Shown here: one piece after another, positions 25,001 through 37,643 of the stretch | How positions within the stretch are numbered: the first letter of the stretch is position 1 | Layout of the letters: each line of letters starts with the position of its first letter | Assembly: GCA_022577435.1 (NCBI GenBank) | Contig: JAKOON010000006.1 | Coordinates: forward strand, 24,230,004-24,294,003 | Direction of reading: 5' to 3' | DNA length: 64,000 bases | DNA from: Embiotoca jacksoni | Lineage: Eukaryota > Chordata > Actinopteri > Embiotocidae | Notes under the pieces: generated by a model | Database searches by the model: none | Told to the model about the DNA's origin: nothing | The model's input: only the letters and a program-made list of their open reading frames with translations | Made by a program: the position numbers and the translations under genes

Positions 25001-25075
25001 TAAATGATCTGATAAACCACACTGGAAGTAAATGATCTGATAAACTACACTGGAAGTATATGATCTAAAAACCAT
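22015..25075. repeat. 27/28-bp minisatellite array, locus 1
   Basis: Roughly 110 units (length divided by unit) built on the core ACTGGAAGTAAATGATCTGA, followed by either TAAACCAC/TAAACTAC or AAACTAC/AAACCAC. A variant with GGAACTAAAACATCTG occurs at 22505, 23113, 23223 and 23831; the 718-bp spacing of the pairs (22505/23223 and 23113/23831) shows a higher-order duplication. Both strands stay open in several frames, creating spurious ORFs. There are no unique spacers, so it is not CRISPR-like. Confidence 0.97.
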
Positions 25076-25127
25076 GTAAATGAAAAGAAAATAATTTAAA
25101 TTTGTGAAATCTCTTTTCATGTAGAAG

Positions 25128-25469
25128 ATGGGAGGAAGCAGGAGCGTCTGGAAGAAACTGTCTAATCTAAAGAGGCACCAGCAGACAGCGAGTCCATCAG
25201 AAACTGAGTGTCGAGCATCAGGAAGCATCAGACGGAAGGACGTGGAGAACAGAGTGAGATGAGCCTTAATGGAGGCTAATGGATGCTTTATGTTTCCTCT
25301 GGAAGAGAATGAGTCTCCTGATGCAGCAACCAACTCCAACTCAGGCCTTTCAGTCTCTGTGTCGAAGGCACGATTATCTTCAGCATCGTCGTCGTCAGGT
25401 CGGCCGGCTGTCGAAGAAAAGAAGCTCATTCACACGTTAGTTCACAAAGATGGAGCTCAGGACCTCTGA
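25128..25469 (+). other. Unidentified open frames, possible small gene
   Basis: After a plausible acceptor (TTTTCATGTAG at 25124), ATG 25127 opens 44 codons starting MGGSRSVWKKLSNLKRHQQ, with an N-myristoylation-like MGxxxS start. A second frame, 25269-25469, encodes a Ser-rich 66-residue peptide. Neither resembles a family I know. They could be chance frames beside the minisatellite or exons of a fast-evolving gene; evidence is weak. Confidence 0.15.
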
Positions 25470-27220
25470 ATGATGTTTAGAGAACGTCATGATTAAATCC
25501 AAATAAAACCCAGCGAGTCTCCTCCTGTTGCCGGATCAAAGTTTGAACTGTTTTAGCTTCCACCAAAGAGTCCTGATCTGCAATCAGAGGTTTTTGTGAC
25601 ATGATGAAGACGCTGGTTTTCTCAAACTCTCATTTGTTTGCAACTTACATTTTTTTTTTTTTTTGGCGAGTTCCTGTTTTTACTTGCAAAATATTTTTTG
25701 ATTGCAGTGCAGAAAACATGTTTTCAAAACGGACTTGTGTGCTTCCATTAAAGAGACACAAAAACTCAGCTGCAGTTGTTGCTCAAAGGCTCCAGGGAAG
25801 AGAACATCTTCAGACAGGAACCGGTAGTTTTATGGGTCTGTACCTTCAGTAACAGAGTTTAATTTGGAAATGTGTAAAACTTGTTGATATATTGTACTGT
25901 TTTGTGTTAATTTATTTATTTAAAAAATATATATTTCTGCCAGTACGTGCTTTTAATGTATATTTTACAAGAAAATCTAAATTGATTGAGTCAAGTTTTT
26001 GCATTTTGCTGTTGATCCTGCCCACCTAGAATTAACCTCAGCATGAACACGTCACTGGTTCCCTCCACTGATGGCTAAAAATGAAAACGTCCATCCAGAA
26101 AAATCGCAGAAAGGAAAAGATAACACCAATCTGTGTTGTAGGAGTTTGGTTTAATATTGTATTGAAAAATAAATTAACAAAAACTTTAAAATGCAACAGA
26201 AGACAAAAAAAGAAAAAATAAGAACCAGATTAAAAACATTGTGCCAGCAGGGGGTGGAATCGCAGTGCTTATGTAAGATTAAATTTACATATATATATAT
26301 ATATATATACGTATATATATATATATGTATATAAAAGGAATTTGTCAGACATATCCACAAATCACGAAAGCATTCCTTTACATCCAGTGAGCTGAATCTA
26401 GTCGATCACCAACCGTTGTTCTTTCAGCTACAAAAAGGTCTAGAAAATTGATATTTATATATGTATATATTTCACATGCCCTACGTGTGGATGTAAAAAA
26501 CAAAACCAAAAACCTAAATTGTACAAAACCAAAACGCGCACAGTGAAGTTACTGTGGATGGAGTGATGAAATAAGGAAAATATGATTCAGCGAACTGCCG
26601 CCGCGCTGACCTTTGAACCCTGATGGAGGTCGGCCGACCACGACGTCACTCGTTTGTTCGTAAACCTCCGTTCTGATAAACAGCACTCTCCGAGGCCTAA
26701 TCCTTCATTGTTTATGAAATTATTATCAGACGGAGCCCCAGAGAGCGAATCAGAATGAGTGAATTTAGCAAACGAGACCGTATTGACTTTGTTTTACGTC
26801 AGAGATCGAACGAGAGGCTTTTTGGAGCCGGCCCCTAGTGGCTCTCCGTGGTATTGCACTTCCACATTGTGCTTCACTCATCAGAAGCTGAAGCTTCGTC
26901 AACAGTAGCTGGTTTGGAACGAACTTCTCTCAAATCGGATTTGTGGATTTTGGCTTCAAAAGTGGAAACAAGACGCATCTTAAAGTGTTCATATTGTGTG
27001 GATGATACAACAGCAGAAATACATGTTGATTAAAAGGTTTCCGTGTTTGACTATAAAACATCTGGTGCTTTAAAAACAGGAGATGGTTCAATCCATCAGC
27101 TAAAGAGGAGGAGCAGGAGGAGGAGGAGGAGGAGGAAGAAGAGGAGGAGGAGGGGATGACGCTCGAGTTTAAAAACAGACTCAAAATGATCTACAGGTCG
27201 AAGATGAACAAATTAAAAAA
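25470..27220. other. Intergenic between convergent genes
   Basis: Contains a palindromic TA/CGTA run at 26290-26332, a diverged family A repeat at 26680-26870 and a GGA-rich run at 27102-27155. No gene recognised. Confidence 0.5.
26680..26870 (+). repeat. Interspersed repeat family A, diverged copy
   Basis: Shares GGCTTTTTGGAGCCGGCCCC, GTGGTATT and upstream TTATCAGACGGAGCC-like blocks with the copy at 12790-13280, but with many differences. Confidence 0.5.
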
Positions 27221-27224
27221 AAGC

Positions 27225-27230
27225 TTTATT
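27225..27230 (-). promoter_or_regulatory. Candidate polyadenylation signal of atlastin
   Basis: AATAAA on the minus strand followed by GCTTTTTTTTTAATT. It would give atlastin a 3' UTR of about 2.8 kb. Other TTTATT hexamers exist nearby, so the true end is uncertain. Confidence 0.35.
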
Positions 27231-30009
27231 CTGTCAAACAGCAGCAGTCGGGCCGGGAGGACTGAGAGCTTCAGCTCCAACCAGCAGGTTAAAGTGGGGT
27301 CATGTGAGTTCCTGATCCAGCAGCTAGGGGGCAGCACCTCCCTAGTTTGGAGAAGCTCAGCGACATGCTGCTGTGGACGAGATCCGGGGGTCCGAGGACA
27401 CCTTCAAACAAACAAAACCCGTTTTAGAGCGCGACACAGCAGGTCGGATCCAAACCAACTGGGTTCTGGAGGGAAAATGAAAATGGTTTTGGCAAATGAG
27501 CGTGGTGGCTTCACAGAAACAGGTGCCGGCTTCAGGTCGCCGTCGGCAACGTAAAAAAGTTGAAATACTGTAAATATAATGCAGTTAAAGTGATATTGAT
27601 GTTTTTGTTGCCGACCCCTTCCACAGCAGCACGTCCAAGCACCTCAAACAACCCCCCTTTAAACACTTCAAACTGGACCTTTAAAATATGGAAATGTTTA
27701 AAAGCCTGATAACAAAAAAATAAATAATAATCTCAGAATATACGAAGAATTACGGGAAAATAAAACATTTTGCGAAACATCATCAGTGGGTGAAGTTCAG
27801 AGACGGAGAGAGACATCTGTTCACTTCCTGTTCATCCCTGATTCCAGCTGTGACGTGATGTTCAGAACCATCAGAACCCAACGGGCTCGCTGGGTTTCCA
27901 AACCACGTTGAAGTCATTGAGAAGAGAAACTCTGGAGGTTCTTACTGATCTCAATCACCGACGTCTTCTTCCATCTGTCGCTCGTCCGGTCAGCGCGACG
28001 CGTCGGTGCTTTTACACAACTGAAGCCGGTTTATCTTTCGTTCTTCTACTTTCCCAGAGTCAGACCGACTTCGCAGCTCCTCATGAACAGTAAAAAAAAA
28101 CTCCAGAAATATACCAACACTTCTTTAAATAAAACACATGTCGGTTCTTCTGTCACAAACTGAATGACAGCTGGTTCTGAAGCACACTGACTCTTCATGT
28201 GACTTACAGCTGCAAAAATCACTCCGTGACTGTTTTAGAAAAATCATTATTTGTCATTTTTGGGGTAAAAAGATCAAACACGGTCTGAAATATGAGGATT
28301 TATACTTTTACGTGAAAGTTAGTTTAATGTTTGGATTTTTTAATCGTTTTTAATGGCCGAGGTGTTTTTTGACTGACAGATCGTTTTCCTATTTTCTGCC
28401 ATTTTGCCGATTAGATAAAAAAATAGATTTAAACATTTCTTGAATAAAAACAATGGTTTGATAAATGAACTGTCCAAGTGAAAACATTTTAAATCTGTAA
28501 ATCCACATGAATGATTGAGGGAACTTTTCAATTCTTCTAATTTATGTGTTCAGATGGCCAAATGTATTACTTGAAATGGACTTTTTGAACATTGTTGAAC
28601 AATCAGTGGTTCTGAGGAGCTTCCAGTCACAGCAGCAGCAGAGGAAGGTTTAGAAACCAGGGCGCTCGTCCTTTTCAGTCAACACAAGTGTATCATTCAT
28701 GCTTTTTAGTCATAAAGGTTTCCACAGTAGTTTTTTGTGTCTGATATCAAGCAGTTTGTTGGATTTCTAAAAGATTTCATGTTTGCCTCGGACAAAACTG
28801 GACATTTAAAAGCAGATTTCCAGCCTGCAACAGGAAGTCACGACGTAACCGTCTGAAAATGTTTTTTTCTTTTTGGGCAGAAAAACATCATCTATGATCT
28901 CCTGCTCGATAAAAGAAAAAAAAAAAAAAAAAGGTTTCGGTTTACTTTTGACAAACGGGGAAGCACGAACAAACATTAATGTTTTCAACCCCCAAATATT
29001 GTTTCTGCTTTAAAATATTTCTGTTTCTGGTTAAAAAGTCAAAACATAAAATCACAGAAGCAAATCTGAGAAGTTTTGACCTCATCCCACGTCACGTTTC
29101 CTGTACGGAGGTCATGTGACCACATTAAGCAGCGATGTGCTCCAGATGAAACACTTCCCTCAGTACACCAACAGATATAACTCCAACATGTCAGGACTCT
29201 TATTATGTAAAGCAGGAAATCAAAATCACACTGACAGGAAGTGACCTCATCATGTGAACACATCACCCTCCAACATGTCTGCAGCTTTAATTCTTTTACC
29301 CAGAAATCAGTGTGTTTTTGTGTCCTCCGTTTAATACACTCAATAAACACACTGATTATTTGGGAATAGTTGAATCAATCTGTTATTTATTGTTTGTCCT
29401 CAGAGATTTATGAGGATTTTAATGGATATAAAAGTTGGAAGATTTGACTTTTTGACTTTCTGTAAGCCTCTCAGCTGTTTGTCTATTTTTCATCCGGTAA
29501 CCGACTGAAGCCAAACTGTTCAATAAAGCTTGGATTTGCCCAGAAAACTGCTGGTGTGCTGTTTCCTGATTCTGGGAGAGTAGAGGAAGCTGCTGGAAGT
29601 CGCTCCGCTCCGTCTCAGAGCCTCAAGAGTAAAGCTGGAAACTTTGGTTGCAGCTCCTCCTCCTGACAACCACCTAGCAACAGAAACCAACCTGACGCAG
29701 ACAAGAGGGGGGGTCGGGGGGAGGAGGGGTGTGTCTGTGGTCATGCTCTTCATTCAGTCAGTCACATGAATGGGAATGATTAACGTGGAAGTGGACACAG
29801 CTGGGACGACAGAACAACGCTTCGTCCCTCCAATAAATAAAATACATCGAACGCTTCGTCCACATCTACAGCGAGTCCGTCAACCTAACGCTTATCTACA
29901 GTCACAACAAAAACTCATTTATACATCTCAAACCGTAGTTTCAAACCCCAGCAGGAGGTGGGGGGAGGGGGAGGGGGAATATACATGGCAGCGCCAACAA
30001 GGCGCACAG
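27231..30009 (-). other. Probable long 3' UTR of atlastin
   Basis: No coding feature on either strand. Contains poly-A/T runs and the family B repeat. Assigned to atlastin only because it lies downstream of its stop codon. Confidence 0.4.
29048..29340 (-). repeat. Interspersed repeat family B
   Basis: The reverse complement shares TTCTGGGTAAAA, GTGTTCACATGATGAGGTCA, CTTCCTGTCAGTGTGAT, GAGTCCTGACATGT and GGAGTTATAT with 56918-57135. No coding capacity; possibly a short non-autonomous element. Confidence 0.75.
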
Positions 30010-32945
30010 CTAGTTTTTCTTCTTGACGTTGTTGTTGGAGGCGAGACGAGGACGAGGAACCGGGATCAGACTCCCCAACGGGATTCTACGCTGAACCACC
30101 TCGAAGAGTTTGAAGAAAACCTGGAAGAAGAGGAGGGAGAGGAGAGAGAGGAAGAGGGAGAGGAAGAGGGAGAGGAGGTAGATGTCGGGTCAACAAAGAA
30201 CTCGGATCATTTGAAATTTGCACACTCCCCCCCAAAAACCCTTCTTTTACCAGCGGGGGGGTCAAACATGGTGCAAGCGGAGAGCCAAACGATGCACCTC
30301 ATTTTAAAGTCAACACAAAACTGTATCAAAAACACTAAATGTGCCAAAATAACGCCAAAGATCAGAGCGGCATGTCATCATCCGGGGCGGGCTCTCATAT
30401 GGCCACGCCCCTTTCTGGGGGGAAACACACCCAGCAACGGAGAACCGGAGGAAGACTTCTCTCCAAACTGCTGCTTTAAACGAACCACTTTAAATAACAA
30501 CGTCATGCTGAAGAGTTGATGTAGTTTCACCAACAATGTGAAAACCTCGTATCTCCGATTTGTTTCTCTGTCGTGTCCTAATAAAGATCCTGATCGAAGG
30601 TCTCTATGAACCAGTCTGTAGAAGGACGACTGAAGGGACGCTGCAGGTATTAATGGAGCTCCGTCAGATGGCAGAATATTATGTAGAGCAGGACCGAAAA
30701 ATAAAATAATTCCCTGGTAATTTGCTCACCTGGAGACTCTGAGGTGAAGGAGACGTCTGACCACTGAGGACTCAGGACGGATCAAATGAAACCGTTTGAT
30801 CCATCACAGGCAGAGCGGACATTTATTTACCCTTCCTGGTGTTTGTGGGTCATTTGTAAACGCATTTAACTCTTTCTAATAGTTTAGTAACACCAAAAAA
30901 GGGGGCGGGGCATGCCGCTCTGATATAGTTGGCCTAAAGTTGATTAAAACAAAATGAACCCATGTGGGTGTTGTGGTCTCACCTTTCGTGGAGTCCTCTG
31001 GAAGCATTGAGAGACAAAATAAAGAGAAAGGTTGAGAAGAGGAGAGGAGAGAAGAGAAGAGAAGGAGAATATGAACGATGCCAGAAATGTGGCATTTAAG
31101 TGAAATTAGGTTTAAAAATAAAAAGGCAGTGTTGAGTCAGAATTTCTTGTTATTGATAAAGTTTCTGAGGTCCAGGGCTGAGAGGATGTTACACACACTT
31201 CAATGTTGTTAGAGAAGACATATATTTAGATGGAGGTGCTCTTCTTCAGCTCTCAATAAAGTCAGACTGTTTTTGGAAACCACCTTATTAACATGTGAAT
31301 GAAGCCAGACAGGTGAAGACGACTTGACGTTTCCATGGAGACTAAAGAAGAAAATGGAGACATTAAAGAGCACCGCCTGCAAGTCTCGTCCTCTCACCTG
31401 TTCCCAGAGGGTTTCAGCCACCTGGTCGATGACTCCGCCCACCTCTCGAAACTCTCCCGAGTATTTGACGTAAGCCCAGACGCAGAGCGCCGTCAGAGTG
31501 GCTCCCATCACCAGGTTGCACAGCGTGGCCACCGAGTTGATGCCCACGAAGCCGGTGACCAGCGACACCACGTACATGACGAACATGACGGCGAACAGCG
31601 TGGCGGGCGTCCGCGCCGCGTAGAAGATGTTCTTGCCGTCGTTGTGCTTGCAGAAGTTGGCGAAGACCTCTCCGAGCTCCGCCTCCAGCTGCTCCTGGTA
31701 GCGTCGGCAGAAGTCCTCGCCACCCATCTTCTTGATGGAGCGGAAGTGGCGCACGGACGCCTGCAGCAGCTCCGCGTGACGGCGATCCAGCTCCGTCGGG
31801 GAAATGTACGGTTTGTCCCCGCCGCAGACCTGAGACAAAGAACGAGACGAGGAATGAGACGGGGAACGAGACGGGGAACGAGACGAGGAACGAGACGGAG
31901 AACGAGACGGAGAACGAGACGGGGAACGAGACGAGGAACGAGACGGGGAACGAGACGGAGAACGAGACGGGGAACGAGAAGAGGAACGAGACGGGGAACG
32001 AGACGGAGAACGAGACGGGGAACGAGAAGAGGAACGAGACGGGGAACGAGACGGAGAACGAGACGGGGAACGAGATGGAGAACGAGACGGGGAACGAGAC
32101 GGAGAACGAGACGGGGAACGAGAAGAGGAACGAGACGGGGAACGAGACGGAGAACGAGACGGGGAACGAGACGAGGAACGAGACGGGTCACAATAAATAC
32201 ATTCACTGTGAGACGAACGTGGACCGGCAGCGCCGAGGGAAAAGGTTTACCTGCTCCATGCTTTTGTTGTACACATCTTTGGCTCCTGCCACAGCTGCTA
32301 GATTATTTGCTTCAGCTGTTGCCTTGGTAACAGAGCGAGGAGAAGATGATGAATATTTACAAGATTTACTTAACTTAGAAACCATTTTAAGAGGTAAAAA
32401 GTTTATTTTAGACTTCACAGGCTGATAATATAACTGCAGTCTTCTTTATCTTTTCACAGACCGTGATGTTCACCGTCTACCAGACGGAGCTTCAGTAGCT
32501 GGACTGACCTGCAGCATGGACTTGGGATGAGGAAGCTCCTCCCCCTGGTAGATCTTCATGTAGGCCTGAAAACACAGACAGCTGAAACCTAACACAACAA
32601 AGATGGCACCCGAAAGACAGCAAGGTGGTAAAAAAAACAAAAGCAAACAAACACATACGTAAACTTTAGTTTAACAACCACGGAAGGAAAAAGAAAAGTT
32701 GCAGAACTCAAGGTCCACTAGCTAGTTTGTGGGTTTCAGTTTATAAATGGGAGGAAAAGTTGACCAATCAAATGAATGTTAACGTGCTCTTCTCTGGGAA
32801 AAGACCTCAAGTCACCTTGAAGTAGTGCAGCAGGTCTCTGCAGGTGATCTTCATTCCTCCGATTTCTTTTTCCACCAGGTTCTCTGGAGAGAGCAGCTTC
32901 GGGACAAGGTTCACCAGCTCCTTCTTGAACTCCTCATCGATATCT

Positions 32946-32996
<51 letters not shown>

Positions 32997-35900
32997 CTTT
33001 AACGCAAGTTTACCAAACTTGTTATGTTTTTACAAATACTAACGTAAACCGGATGGATTAAAACAAAATCAATAAGTTCCACTAAAGGTTGAAGAGTTAA
33101 AAACAGGCAGACAACTCAATCAGGGGCGGAAGGGAAGTAAATGATCTGATAAACCACGCTGGAAGTAAATGATCTGATAAACCACGCTGGAAGTAAATGA
33201 TCTGATAAACCACGCTGGAAGTAAATGATCTGATAAACCACGCTGGAAGTAAATGATCTGATAAACCACGCTGGAAGTAAATGATCTGATAAACCACGCT
33301 GGAAGTAAATGATCTGATAAACTACACTGGAAGTAAATGATCTGACAAACCACACTGGAAGTAAATGATCTGACAAACCACGCTGGAAGTAAATGATCTG
33401 AAAACTACGCTGGAAGTAAATGATCTGAAAACTACGCTGGAAGTAAATGATCTGAAAACTACGCTGGAAGTAAATGATCTGAAAACCACGCTGGAAGTAA
33501 ATGATCTGAAAAACCACGCTGGAAGTAAATGATCTGAAAACTACACTGGAAGTAAATGATCTGAAAACCACGCTGGAAGTAAATGATCTGAAAACCACGC
33601 TGGAAGTAAATGATCTGATAAACTACACTGGAAGTAAATGATCTGAAAACCACGCTGGAAGTAAATGATCTGAAAACCACACTGGAAGTAAATGATCTGA
33701 AAACCACGCTGGAAGTAAATGATCTGAAAACCACGCTGGAAGTAAATGATCTGAAAACTACGCTGGAAGTAAATGATCTGAAAACTACGCTGGAAGTAAA
33801 TGATCTGAAAACCACGCTGGAAGTAAATGATCTGATAAACTACGCTGGAAGTAAATGATCTGATAAACTACGCTGGAAGTAAATGATCTGATAAACTACA
33901 CTGGAAGTAAATGATCTGAAAACTACACTGGAAGTAAATGATCTGATAAACTACACTGGAAGTAAATGATCTGATAAACTACACTGGAAGTAAATGATCT
34001 GATAAACTACACTGGAAGTAAATGATCTGATAAACTACACTGGAAGTAAATGATCTGATGAACTACGCTGGAAGTAAATCTATTTCCTGGAGCTGAAATA
34101 CCACTTTGTAATTCAGTCTGCTGTTGTTCAAACTGTTCATTAAGGTCATCGAGGTTTCTTCCCGTTCAAAGAGTGTTTGTCACCAAATACTTGCTTATGA
34201 GTGAATTGTTAGTCATCCCTCTATGTTAATATGAGGCCTTGACTTCACTGTGTTTTGAGATGATGCATGTTGAGATTTGGCACTTGATAAACAGTTTCAC
34301 TGGTCGGTGCTGCTCAGCTTATCTTTTTTTCCCCCTTTCAATCACAACATGCTGTTTTAGTATTTAAAGTGCAGCTGAGATGAAGACTGCTGTTCCCTTC
34401 AGTGGACCCGTTATTTGGACCGGCTGACGAGTTCTCGTGCCCGTGTCGGTGTCGTACCTCTGAGCCGGCCGTCAAAGTGCGGGTTGGTGGCCACCCTGAG
34501 GCCCGGGTGCGGCAGCAGGAAGCAGTCGATGTTGGAGAAGCAGGAGTGAATGTGTTTGCGGACGTTCTGCAGCTCTTCGTGTTGGTTCTGCTTCACCTGA
34601 ACACCGAGGAGAACTCATGAACACCAGGCAGGACTTAAAACAAGTTAACCTGCAGCATGACTTGTAAAAACTGAGTGAGCAGATGGTGCCTGCTTCCAGT
34701 CTCTGGGCTAACCTGAGCAGGTGTTGTACGTCTGTCTGCTGTTAAGTTGTGATGTTTAAAGAAGAGGGAAGCCAGAGTGGAGGAACTCACCTGCAGCCGT
34801 TTCTCCAGGAAGCTCTGGCCTCCCTCCAGGCCGTACGGATGTTCGTAGGGGTAACTCCAGTCTCGGATCAGGAACATCAGAGTCTGTTTAGAGGGACACA
34901 TTCAGTTCACTCATCCACGATCAGACTACATGGACAGGACAAGTCTCCATAACAAAACTCCAGCAACACTTGATAGTATGAAGAACAACAAGTGCTGCTG
35001 GAGTTTGGACCAGGATTAGATATGGTACCAGTAAATCCACTTCTTACATCTTTATCTTTGTTAATCTTTGAATCATTCAATGAGTCTTTTTAGAAGGTCC
35101 TGATTATCATAAACCAAGTCTCTGCAAACCAAACAGAGTATTTGGAGGATAATGAAAGGGGCACAGCAGACCTGGAAGGGCTTTTCGTAGACTTCTTCCA
35201 TGGCAAGTCGTCCATACTCTGTGAAGAGCTGAGGAGAAGAAGCAACCATTTCAACTGAACTGTTTATACAAGTTCAATAAAAGCTAATTGAGCGAACTTT
35301 ATCCTGCCGGTTTTAATCTCTAAACACACATCGTCAGGAAGCAGTTTGCTGCTACACAGCAAGATAGAAGATCCTTTTTTATTTGGAATATAGACGAACT
35401 GGGCAGAAGTTGGCTTCTCTGATGTTTACTGCCGGGTTTCAAGAATTACAAGTTATAAGAATCTCCAAATCTTTCCAAAGATTTCTGTTCAAGGTTTTCC
35501 TGAGAAAGTCCTGCAGAACTGTGTGGGTGTTATTAAACTGTGGTGAGGAGGAGAGAACGACACAACGCGGCACCAAAACAAGAATCCAAAAAGGGATCGA
35601 GCCTCTCCGGCAGTCTTTGATGGACGGTGATGAGCAGTTGGAACCAAAGATGGAAGAGAAAGTCCACGGTGAGAGATATCTGTCAGGCTCCCGGTCTGAG
35701 CTGCTGTCTCCACAACACATCACCCAACACCAAACATGGAGCTCCTCTCTCACCGCAGGTCCTGCTGTTACGACCTCACCATGTTAGTGCCCTGACGGGA
35801 CTCATGTTGTGATTAGATTATATAAAGAAAACTGAATTGAATGGAATCTTCAAAATATGTTTAACAAATAAATCTTTTAGATTAAAAATAAAGGTGAAGC

Positions 35901-37604
35901 TGCTCTGACATTAAACACAGTAACACGCTTCATTATCAGGAGCTGAAGGTAAAAGGATGAAAATATCTGACGATTACCAAAAGAGGACAAAATGGACCAA
36001 CTCCAACAAAGTGTCCAAACCTGGAAAAATTCAGTTCACTTTTTAAATGTTAAATTGGTCAAACTGCCCCCTTTTTTTTTTTTTTTTTAAATCAATCTGA
36101 ACCAAACAACTCAGAATAACAAACGACAGGAGATTATTTTGTGCTATTAAACTTGCTTTGGATTGCATCAGCTTTGTGCCATTACATACGTGATGGATCT
36201 ATGATTAGATTTATGGAGAACAACAACAACAAGACACTATAAAATATATAAATTATAAAAACATGGCTTCGTCTGGTGAACCTTTTTTAAATTTTATTTG
36301 GAGTTCGATACTGACCTGAAGGTGCTGCAGGTCGTCTTCCTGGACGTTCTGGGACAGATTGTACACCTGTAATACACACAAGAAGCCCACACTGCTACCT
36401 GTCAATCACTCAGCAACATCAGACAGAAACCTTCATTCCACCAAACACAGAACTCAAATCCTGATTGGATGAAAAATCTGACCACAATGATGTGATGAGG
36501 TCATCATTTCTACATGTTACACTGAATTAATGAGCCTCCGATGTGCCCTGATTAATAAATGTCAACGATGTGAGCATACATCAGAAACAGACCACTGACC
36601 TGAACAGAGCTCGTCATGGTGCTCAAGGCAAACAGTGTGGCGCAGTCTTTGATGGTCGACTGGCTGTCAAACGCCCCCTGTGTGTCGATTAGTAGAACTG
36701 CAACCTGCAAAACAAAAACAAACAAATAAAACACCACATTCATTTCAGTCCAACAGCTCCAACTACAAAGAGATTATACCGTGCAATTAAGTGGGATTAC
36801 CCCGGGCACATGTTATACAGCCTCGGAAAAGATGGAAAACATGCTTCAAAGCAGGAAATAAACCGTTCAGGAAGTGCTGTGAATGCAGGTTTTGTAACTG
36901 GCACGTGCACGGACCTTGCTGCCATCTGGTTTCTCCACCACAAACACCTCGCTCCAGGCCAGGATGCCCGTGGTCTCCCTCTCGCAGCCTCCCCGCCAGG
37001 TGAAGCCGGTCAGCGGCTCCTCCTCACTGCCGACCCACAAATTGGACGTCTGGAAGATCACAACAGGAGAGCCAGCTTAGAAAACTGTCCCCGTTTGATA
37101 TTACATACTGATTCTACCCGAAAACCCACAGTGTCATGACACGTGGAAGGTTTTAAGGTTCCATTTGACACATTAATATCTTCTTAATGCCCTGTGAATC
37201 ACAGTTTAATACCTGTTTCATGATCATAACATATCAAAAAATTTCCCCTCGGGGATTAATAAAGTAAATACCTACCTACCTACCTACCTACCTACCATAA
37301 CAGCTAAAGTGTGCCAGATAGCGATAAGAAAAGAAAAGTCCAGAAAATAAAAGAAAAGATCCCGTAGTGGAGAAATTTAATCGTCACTGCAGTTTAAGAA
37401 TACAGGTAAAAAAAAAAGATAAGTGCACAAAGGGAAAAATGACAAATATGCATAAAAGAAAAATAGAATAAAAAGATTTGTTTTAGAAAAATTTTAAAAC
37501 AAAAAAGACCAATTTAATATATAACATAACACATGAGCTATATACACAAAATAAATAAATATACCTTTGGCTTATACAGTCAGTATGAATATTTCTGAAT
37601 GTAG

Positions 37605-37643
<39 letters not shown>

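Noticed and set aside
22510..25022. Repeated hydrophobic minus-strand frames over the array
   Set aside because: Translation of the 27/28-bp unit; not a membrane protein family.
22015..25075. CRISPR-like array
   Set aside because: Units are contiguous without unique spacers, and the genome is vertebrate.
29770..30519. 249-codon plus-strand open frame
   Set aside because: It lies opposite the final atlastin exon (30010-30120) and its C/T-rich acceptor tract; the acidic run is simply the reverse of that tract. No domain.
31335..32330. Arg-rich 331-codon and Leu/Arg-rich 232-codon frames
   Set aside because: Shadows of the atlastin exon 31398-31829 plus the GAACGAGACGGG minisatellite.
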